A DNA stretch of 64,000 bases from Apoderus coryli (lineage: Eukaryota; Arthropoda; Insecta; Coleoptera; Attelabidae), in the NCBI GenBank assembly GCA_911728435.2, contig OU452210.1, positions 11,098,001 to 11,162,000 of the forward strand, in the 5' to 3' direction. Under the pieces are notes generated by a model. The model was not told where the DNA came from and did no database searches. It saw only the letters and a program-made list of their open reading frames with translations. The position numbers and the translations under genes were made by a program. Positions 24,689-35,600 of the stretch are shown here, piece after piece (the first letter of the stretch is position 1; each line of letters begins with the position of its first letter).

Positions 24689-25069
24689 AACTACAACCAC
24701 AGAATAAAGAACCGTAGCGTAGCTTCCTTATTCTATGCTATTACCACAGCTAATATTAGCTATAACAAACGGTAGAACCCAAGTAAATATAGACTTTGCT
24801 AGAATTAAACACAAAATATTAAATAACAAATGATGTCTGCATATCTACACAATGGAATTTCTGTTTAAAAGAAAACAAACTCGACACAGATAGAATATTA
24901 GCAATGAAAATTGCTCTTTTAAACAAAATAAACAATAATATGATTGGTATATGTGAGGAAAATTGAGCATAAATTTGCAAAATTATTTTCAATGTTTGTT
25001 TTTTTTTGGTATTGCGCCAAACAAACGAAAATAACATCAGGTGAATTCCCGCATGCGCAAAATATACAG

Positions 25070-26108
25070 ATTTTGATTGGCTCGGCACGTTGGCATTTTA
25101 ATAGCTTCGTTCGCGGCCACGATTCTGAATTGGTTCTAGTTCTCTACGCTTGCGCAGTTTCGATTTCGGCGTTCGCGGTGAAAGAATTATCGGACTACTA
25201 GTAATAGAATCAAACAGTTTGGCGTTCGCGGTGAAAAAAGAATCAGTTCATTACCGGTTCTGAATCGATTTTGCAGTTCTACGGACCGAGGAAGAACTGT
25301 TGGTTCTGACATGCGCAGTCTAGCTAACCAACAATTATACACTGGTTATATTTATTTTTTGTTTATGTTTTATCCTTGTAGGTATATAAGAGCATTGTTT
25401 TTATAAAGAAAATGATATGGGTTTTAGACAGTGTCAGTAACTGCAAAGAAGAAGACATCCTAGAAAGAGTAGAATAGGGGATGAAGGAATTTATTTTTTC
25501 AGGTAGATAGTATAGTATTATAAATACATGCAGAAATGTTTTGTGTCTGTTATTTTTGAAGTTTTACTTTTTATTTCTTATGAACTATTTAGTGACGTCT
25601 TGGAAAAAAACAACAAAAATAAAATAAGTTTTCAATTAAACAACGTTTCTTGTTTCCATTACTTTATTAAAATGTTATTAAAAATTAAAATGTGCTGCAA
25701 ATCGCTGCGCAAGGTCTTTTGTCATTATTTAAATGTTCACGATATTCTTCTTCACTAAATTGCGGGAGAGTATCTTCATAATAGGGATAATATTTGAATG
25801 AACTGGACTGAACAGTGATTAAAGATTGAACACGTCAATATAAAAATCGAAAATATAACTCAAATTTCTTCAAATGTCTAACTTTTATTAACAACTGTTG
25901 AACGACGACAACAGAACATACAACGTAAAATTAAAATATTCCGGCATCCAGCTATGCGATTCTATTTTGGTTCTATTTTGCGTTCGCGGTGATTACAGTT
26001 CTGAACGCATTTCGAACCGCGCCTGCGCTTTAAAACCATTTCTGTGACGTCACGATTCAGTTCAGAATCAATTCAGAATCGTCACCGCGAACGAAGCTAA
26101 TGTATGCT
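25070..26108. mobile_element. Foldback-family right end split by a nested element
   Basis: The end sequence GATTGGCTCGGCACGTTGGC ATTTTAA (25075-25101) continues after a 994-bp interruption with TAATGTATGCT (26098-26108). Removing the inner element and one TAA restores the normal terminus of the 1473-3839 family. Confidence 0.65.
25104..26097. mobile_element. 994-bp inverted-repeat element nested in the foldback end
   Basis: It begins GCTTCGTTCGCGG and ends CCGCGAACGAAGC, with the repeat extending through ACGATTCTGAATTG. Internal copies of GCGTTCGCGGTGA (near 25220 and 25980) suggest sub-terminal repeats. The flanks fit a TAA (or TA) duplication. TAA would suit PIF/Harbinger-type MITEs, TA the Tc1/mariner group; the extra TA at the left end keeps this open. 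It encodes no recognisable protein. Confidence 0.65.
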
Positions 26109-26638
26109 GCTCTAAAACCCCTGTATGAATTATGAATACGCGAAAAAGCGTAGAATTTTACAAAACTGCGATTTACAGATATGCAGATGAATCCCGTTGC
26201 GTGATTGTGTCGCACTCATACAAATGGGACATGTGACACAATACACAATGCTGTCCGTATTCGCGGCCATTCCAAATTCAAGTTTTCGCTTTCTTTATCT
26301 GTTGCCTCTGACAAACTTTTGTGAGATCCTATATCTCGACTACGTTCGGTTTTGTTCATGGTACAATAACTTTGTACCATGGGTTTTGTTTACATCGGAT
26401 GCAGCATACAGTTCATTGCAGTTCAGTCTCTTAGCTTAGGTTTGGCAATTGTCATCTGCCATAAATCATTGCTGTCAATAGTAAATACCTAGTATGACAT
26501 TTAGTTTTAGTTTTGGTTACATGTTACATTACAGTACATAGATTAGATAGAGAAGTTACCAAGAAATTTTTTAGATAAATGAAATTCTTTCTAGTTATGA
26601 ACTTATAGCATTTTTAAGGTCCATCATATGAATTAAAT

Positions 26639-29600
26639 ATGAGTAGACACGAAGGTGAGTTTTATATTAAAATTGAATAACCACGATATAAACTTCCTTT
26701 GTTTACTTATATATATATATATATGCTCCAATAACCAGCAACTGATAGAATATTTCTAACATTATTGTAGGTGTTAGCTGTGATTCATGTCTTAAAGGGA
26801 ATTTTAGAGGAAGAAGGTATAAATGTTTAATTTGTTATGACTATGATTTGTGTGCGGCTTGTTACGAAGCCGGTGCTACTAATTCCAGACACACTATTGA
26901 TCACCCAATGCAATGCATTCTTACAAGATCTGATTTCGGTGAGTAAATATTGTAAATGAATCATAAGTATTACTTTTGGCATTTGCATTTATTTTCTGAA
27001 CATTTTATGGCTAAGGTAATATACATTAGGACTTACGACTGTCCTTTCCAATTACACATATAATTCAGGAACATTGTCTAAACTACCGAATAAAAATGTG
27101 TTTCGCTTGTGCAATACAGAATATAAACGATCAGCTGTCTCCACACCGCTATAAAATTGTAAAGCTTGGTTTATTGATTCTCTAGTTTTGGGTATATTAC
27201 ATATTGTTACGTATTTTGGGTTCGCAGATAGAACTTCGGACTTCAAAATTCACACACTGTATATTCCGTCTTTTAACAATGCGACTATTAAAAATCATGT
27301 CAACAACTATTCTGGCGAGATTCTGGCCATTTATATACCCTTTTCATAGTTTTGAAATTATACAGAAAAATCTTGGATGTTAGGACTTAGGACAAATAAT
27401 ATAATCATCAAGAATAGTGAAACAAAAAAATTCTGGAAGAATCCGACAAAAATAAACAACACAAACAATTAATAACCTTAACAAATTTTACATATGGGAC
27501 CCATTTTTGGGACTGTTTGAGACGTAGAACGTAAATTCGTTACAATATTAAACTTAATTAATATCAATAAGGATGTTCTGGGATGTGGTTTATATAGAAA
27601 TTGATTATATTAGGGAGTATAATAAATTCAACATATGAAACTTATGTTAAAAAACATTCACTTAACTCAATTTCGTTGATCTCTTCCTGCATTTGTGGGT
27701 GTAGTTTGTTTGCATAAACTCAAATTCCACAAAAAGTCGATTGTTTATAGTACTGTCTATATTATATATCACCTATAGTTTCAATGTTCAAGACTCATTT
27801 ATACCAATTTTTTTCAATTCGAGTAAACTGTATCTAATTTAAATTTTATTGGGCTATTAATTATTTCAATATCTTCATACTAACTTATCCTACTACTCAT
27901 TTTGTGTTTAAAATAAATATATTGCTTTCTTCTTCGTTATTATCACTACCTACATTAACTTCTTGTATTATCATTTTCTTCAGTGTTATTGTACCAGCTT
28001 TTCTGTCTTCTTATTTGAACTTGCTTGCTTTGACTATTCTATTGACTTATAATATTCCTGCATATTAATAAGAGACATTTTAGATTCCCTGGCAAGCTTT
28101 TGTTGTAGTTTTTAATCAAAAATACCAAAAATTGACTGATTGTTTTTGATCATACTATCAGCAAACGATTTCTTAAACTTCAAGTTCTCCCACAAAAGTA
28201 CAATTTATACATTCCTTTTTTAGGTCTGCCGTAAAATTATCAATAGATTAATCAGATATTAAAAAATAAAACAGTACATTAATTGCAAAATCACATTACA
28301 CATATATATGCTCTAATTAGCCAGGAACAAATACACAAAAAGTAATACAAATCAGGATTATATTTCTTAGCCTATGCTTAAACATATTTAACGTTTAACG
28401 TCAAACCAAGCAAATCATTAGAGTCGTTAAGTAAGTTTGCGGTATATGCAAAACACCCGTCAAACCTCCATGTAGAACGTCTGTTCGTATATTGACTTGG
28501 TGTGGATCAGAGCTTCTCTGCAGCAATTCATACAAATACGCTGGTGTTTGAGAGCTGTAGACTTAATATAGCAGCACCATATAAATACTTCAATCTACAG
28601 GGTAATCTAGGCTCTCCAAGGCTGAGTCTAAAGAAACCACTTTTATAACCATGATGATCATTAAAATTTAATTCGAACAGCAACACCGTTAAGAACAATA
28701 TTATAGTGGCCTGTTGTAAACCCGTCATGCCTGCCACCGCCCAAGCACAATGCAACCGACTTTCTGGGGTTAATGTTTAACCCGTTATATCAGAACACCA
28801 ATTACAAAATCTATCTAAATCTTCATTAAGTTGAAAAGTATAGAGTAAAATGTAACTTTTTATTCACCCCTGTATAACAACAAATCCGTTCTAAATATTT
28901 GAAGTGTTGATATGAAAAAATGATGACAAGAAAACGGCCTAAAAGTCGATTGATTTGGAACAAAATTTTCGTTGTCCGGCAGTGTAGTTATAAATTAAAA
29001 ATAATGGTATCCCTAATTATGAAATTTTCATTTATTTAGATGTGTAATTTAGGTATGGATGTATGGTAAAATATTGTCAACCTGATGGAACTAATATCAC
29101 CTACCCCTTTTAGCAGATTTGTTTACGGATGATTCGAAATTGTTTACTCTCTAGTAATTTATGAAAAAAGATGGCTCGAAATATAGTTTACCTATTATTT
29201 ATTGACTCTTACATTTAATGGAGGCTTCTTATTAATAACAAAGAGAAAGTGACCAAATGATTAGCTCAGGTCTATATAAATTACAATATGACTGTGTCTT
29301 TTTTTAATGAATATTATAGTTGTATCCGTAAAAATAATACCGATTTGCTCTTTGCAAACCATATTTTGAAGATATACATAGTTCCATCATAAACACTAAC
29401 TAAATTTATTATAAACGAGTTTGTTGTACTTGGCTACAGTTTTTATAAGTTCAATACCTGAAGCACTGTTATATATCTTGTACAGATAATGTATGGTGCG
29501 ACATCTAGTGTTTAATTGGTAATGTGCCGTCTGAATAAACATTCACTATTTTAAAACTCGTGAGTTTGTCTGTGCTATACTTTCACCAGACGGCGGTTTT

Positions 29601-32600
29601 TTCGATCCACGACCCACCAGTGGTGATCGCTCGTATCTGTGTGGGAATATACCAAACGAAATTGAGAGTCTGGCTGTCACACACTGGCCGATCACCACTG
29701 ATGTGTCGTGGATCGAAGAAACGGTTATCGGGTAAAGTACAGGGTTTAACAGACAGACTCTCGAGTTTTCAAAAGTATTGTTCTGTTAAAAAATATCGAA
29801 TATTATATAATATCTACCTGAATGTGAATGTTGATGTTTTTTTATTATTTTATTTTTCAACTTAGTCTCCTTTTAGGGCGATCCACTTTTTCCAACTTCT
29901 TCAAGCCCTCGGAAGAATAAGTCGGGAAACCTGTAAAATATATATAAATATGAACCCTGCATTTAACTCTTTCTCATATATCATAATAAGGACGGTGTAT
30001 TAGATTTAGAATAAAATTTGTTCTTATTAATTTTAAAATCCATTTTATTAAAAAAGAGTCCAATAGAAGATTTTCATTGAACAAACTCGTCTGCTTAGAC
30101 CTATAATCAAATTATATAAACGAGCGGTAGACAAAAAAATCGGTTGTGTCGCCCCAAAATTTTCCCGACAAGATATAATATAATAAAAAATATATAATCT
30201 GCGTAACGAAATAGAATTTTAATAATTATTATAATTGTATTATTTTCATTATTTCCAATAAACTAGCGTAACACACTACTACTTTATTCAAAAAATTAGA
30301 GAAAAAAAATATTGCCACAGCTGAGATTCAATCCAGAACCTTCCGCATGCGAAGCGCGCGCTCTATCAATGACGCCAAAAACCCTTTATCATATTACTTT
30401 ATATATTCTAATAAGAGTTATAGTTTCCAACTACCTAACTGGTGAAATTTTCTCGAGAATTAGGGGGGCAAATATCAAAAGTAACCTATCGCTGTAAAGC
30501 CCCTGTATATTCCGTCCCCTGAAGATAAAAAAATGTTTAGAGTACTAAATATTTCTACAGTTATCTTAAAATGTTTCATAAATATAATTAAAACCCAATA
30601 CCTACTCAGATGTATATTTTTAACACCTTATATCTTCAAATCGAAGCGTTAATAAGGTATGTGTAGATAAACTTTTCTTAATATCTTAACGAGCACAGCA
30701 CGCTATTAAAGTTTCTACATTTAATACTGAACCACACGCATACGCATATGATGAGTTCGGAAGTTTATTTCACTAAACTAATTGATAATCTTACGGTGAT
30801 ATACATTATTTCTTTAACTTTACATAACATTTTTAAAGTGTTTATTTATATGATTAAAAGGAAGTTATTTTATTTTTTAAAATCTTCAGGAATAAACTGT
30901 TTCTTCCAAAAATATGTAATTTTGATAATAATATAAGATCTTCGTTGAAATAATCAGTAGTTGCACTTCTCACTGGCATAAAGTTTTAACTACAAGTAGT
31001 GTTAAATTAAAGAAGGTGTTCTATTTATTGACATAATAAACCGAAAGCATGCATTAATAATAAGTTTACATTAGGCAATGTTTTCACATTACTTGATTAT
31101 CAATAATGGTTTAACATTCTGATATTATTGAATGCTTACTATGAAAATTCTTCATGTGTATATTTACCAGTTGAAGTTTATTATTATTATTATTAAGTGT
31201 TTTGTGGTTAGTGCTAGTTTTATAAATAAAAGTAATTAATATATTTTTGTAGATGTGTACTACGGTGGTGAAGTTCTAAGCAGTTTAGAAATGCCTCAAT
31301 CATATACTTGCCCTTACTGTTCACGTATGGGATTCACTGATGTTACCTTACATGAACATATTACTTCAGATCATCAAGATGCGAATTTTGAAGTAGTTGA
31401 GTATTTTTTTCTATTTTTAAAAAGTTTAGCAAGGGAGTATTGATAATTACTTAGGCTATTTCACTTTTTGAAATTACAAAACATTTTACTTATAGAAGTT
31501 ACTTGTTCAAACTTCTTGTTTCAGTGAAATTTGGTAGTACTCATATTTTAGGAAATTAATTTTTGTATAAGACATAGTTTTAACGAAGAGTACTTTATAT
31601 TTCGATAGATTTCTTGTTAATATAAGATTACCTTTTAGTAATCAGTATACATAGTATTGTAATAATAGCAATCTGACAAAAAAGTAAGTAAGATCACTTA
31701 AAACATATTAAAAAAAGGGCTAATTAAAGCTGAGAAAGAACTGGGCACTATGAAAGCCGCCATATTCGTATACCCTATAATAATCCAGGGTCGCTTTCAG
31801 TCCCTGAAATTTGGCCAAAACGCGGTTATGCTTGCTCAGTCATTCTGTACAGTGCACCGATTGGGTGTAGAGGTTTAAATATCATGAAATAACGACTTTT
31901 AATAGATAATACCTATTAAAAGTCGTTACTGAGGGTCTTCAGCGGTTATCGAACTAAAAGTAATGCCAAGATAGACGGTTCCGTTTCCACAAATCGACGG
32001 TGCAAACTGTTGACTTGGAATATATACTTCGTGGTGCTAAATGCTTTGTAACTGTTCCTTGTAAGTCTTTCATATAGAGGGTCTATTGATCGGTGAAACA
32101 CGCCAGTAAAAGGCAGATCTTAAGTATATTATTATTATTTATTATTATTATTATTAGTTAAAGTAGTGAGCGGTTTCCCGATGAAACTACTTTTATACCA
32201 ATTTATTACGGATAAGAATTTTAAAAGTAGTGTGTAATTGTCGCAGCACCATTTTCCAGTTCACAGTCCAAACGATTCTTAAACGCATTGACCGATGGCG
32301 CACTCACTGTGTCCTCATTAAGACTGTTCCACATATACACCACTCGGTTCGTCAAGAAATTTTTCCTACACATTCGCGCACATCTCTCTTTAGAAAGTTT
32401 TTTAGAGTGACCTCTCAATTCTCTTCTGTCGCTAACATGAAACATATTAAGTGGTGTGTTATAGTAGTTACTTACAATTTTATAAGTCTGTATCAAGTCG
32501 CCACGAAGTCTACGAGCAGCCAGCGTTGTTAAGTTCATTCTAGTAAGGCGATCCTCATACGGTAAATTCCTCAATTCTGGTGGGACGTTCGTTATTCTTC

Positions 32601-35600
32601 TTTGCACACGTTCTAAGAGTTCTATGTCTTTCACATAATAAGGGCTCCACACCGACTGAGCGTACTCCAGAATTGGTCGTATGTAACACTTGTACAATTT
32701 TACAATCATAGTGGTGGAGTGGTCATTAAATGCACGTTGTATCAGGTAAGTCATTGAATTTGCTCTCTTGACGACCCTCATAACTTGCTTTTCCCATTTG
32801 GGATCCTCAGAGATCACAACACCCAAGTCTTTTTGTTCTGCAACCTCGGTGAGGGTCTGACCATTTATAACAGGCGCGACACGCGGGTTGTGCTTTCCGA
32901 TGTGCATAACCGAACACTTTCCAACATTCAACGTCATCAGCCAGTCACGCGTCCACGCCCCGAAAATCTCCCACCGCATGCTCATATTGCGTAACAGGAT
33001 TGTAATAAATCTTGGCATCATCTGCATAAAACTGTATCTTGGACCGTACAAAACATGCCAGATTACTGACATATAAGGCGAACAACAGTGGTCCCAACAC
33101 CGACCCCTGAGGAACTCCGCTAAGGACATCAAAGGACCGCGAGTAACATCCTCCGATCTTGACCCTGGACTTTCGCTCAGTCAGAAATTTTTCTATCCAC
33201 ACAAGCAGATCACCATTCAGGAATATATTGGAATATATTGCATATTGTTTTACTCACTAACCACCGAAATTTCCTGGCATTTCTGTCGCCTACTGGAGCA
33301 ACTATCGCTGATGAGTCGTAGATCGATGAAACGGTCGTCTGGATGGAGGTCTAATGTGCGACAGAAATGCCTAGATTTGTGTATTTCTTGACTTTGTATA
33401 CAAACCAAGAAATATTTAAATCAGTATCTAGGGTATGAAGGTTGAATTAAATTCCGTTCAACACAATCCCAATCATCAGAGACTTAAATTGATCGTTTTT
33501 TAAAAGAAACCCTACATTAGAATATAAGTATTAGAAAAACATTGGAAAGTTATTTTGTGAAAAATTAAAAAAATTTTGTTAAGTTACCAAATTAATTATT
33601 ACTTAAAAAGAGTGCATAGGAAAATTGATCTTTTTTATCTTTTTTATTTAGTTAAACGGAAAAACAAAAAGAAAGAGAAAACACATGCTTTCAATATATC
33701 CTAATTACTTTATTTTATGATTACTTATATAGCATATACGTTATAATAATAATAAGCTTTTATTTCTAACAGGACAGATGCCCATTAGTTTTAATACATT
33801 AGGTAATATTTACATTAACATACCATTGCTACAGCTCATTTTTCAGATTTCTATAAAAGATTAATTTATATGACTGATGATGGGGATTTAAACTTTGAAG
33901 CATGTCTGGATATATTTGATTTGAATTAATTTCTTTCTCATAGTAGACTTACATACAACTACAGCTACAACTAATTTTATTTTGTTTAGTTATAAGAGAC
34001 CGACTCGTAGGGTTGCCCACCCTGTATATGCCTCCTAATTTTTAGACAGTTCGAAAACTCTAAATTTTCATTGTTTGTCGACGGTAGTTTTCAACTGCAC
34101 GCAGGGGATATGGTATTACCAATTTAATTAATTATGAGTGGTTTAGAATTTTGTATCGAATTAACAAAAAATTCAAAGATATAATCAGCTTTCTTGTACT
34201 TTTACTTTTCAACTTCCATTTTAATATGCCTACCCTAGTGATAGCCTTTTTACAGCGGCTTGCATGAATGATTTATGACAAACCAACACAGTTATAAGGA
34301 ATTTCTATAACTTATAAATACATTCACCTTGGGGTCAAAATGAGTGGGTCTGCACCGGATCCTCGACTGCGATCACCGAGGGTCCATTGTGGCTAACGAA
34401 CATAGTGAGTTAAAAGCCCACTCGAAAAAACTTATCAAAGGATGTGCGAGAATCGACTGAAAAAAAATCCTAACTAATAGAGTAGTGTATGTTTGGAACC
34501 AACTGAGTGGCAGCACTGTGAACGCGTCGTCAGTTAGTCCTTTTAAAAATCGGTTGGATGGTCTTGAGATCAGGTTTTGTGCGTTACGTGTAAAAATCAA
34601 CATTCTTGATCAAATCCCGAAGTAGTTTCAATGGGAAACCGCTCACTACTTCAAGTATAATAATATTAAACAAATGAGACTGTAAAGGTAAATTAAATAT
34701 ATGTTTTAATTGCTCAACAAAAGCGCAAATACAGTCTCTAATAACACCTGTAGGCATATTGTCGACACCAGCTGTTCTCTTTGGTTTCAGTCTTCTCAAT
34801 TCGGCGAAGATGTCATCGTAGTCCAATAAGCCTACTGTAATTCAGTCTCTATTATCGAAAGATTCAAAAAACGAACGTTCCGTAGTATCAACATACACAT
34901 TATGGAAAAAATCAGCAAACCGTTGATTTCTATTCTATGTAAACTTCCAAATCTGTGCTGGTCACTTTGTATCGAGTCCTGTACTCTGTTGACATAGCTG
35001 CCATAGACCCGCCTAATTTTCTGTTTTGTTTGAAATCTTAACAATTGAAATCTATAGAAGTAGTACTGTGTATCAGAACATCTCCCTCGTAGACAGTTAT
35101 ATTTTCCCTAATGTCCTTTATGAGGTCAATTGTATACCAACAAGGATAAGAGAATCTTTTAGATCTTAAGGATGAATGAAATTACGTCTACTCCAGAAAT
35201 AAATCTCGTATAATAACCAGCGAATCTAGAAGAAAGCTCACCCTACAAGATAATCGACTTCATTAAGAAGATTGAGCTGCTGTGTGGTGAAATTTGAGTA
35301 GGTGTAGTGGCATTGGAGGGTCTGAGCGGACCGATTCATTTTGAACCTACCTACATATACTCTGCATAAGATTGGCCGGAACAGCCTGTGATGCCTACAT
35401 ATATTAAAATCACCAGTGAAATTGCTCTTCCAGGGCGAATATTTATTTTTTTATTCTAAATTCATCGACAGGGTGTCGGTTACTGTTGTGTTTTTTAAAC
35501 CTTAGTTTAGAACAGTATATTTACTTTTTCTACAAGAGAGTTGTGAAGTTAACTAAACATCAATACTCCCTCATAAAATTGTACCGCCCAAAGCTAAAAT

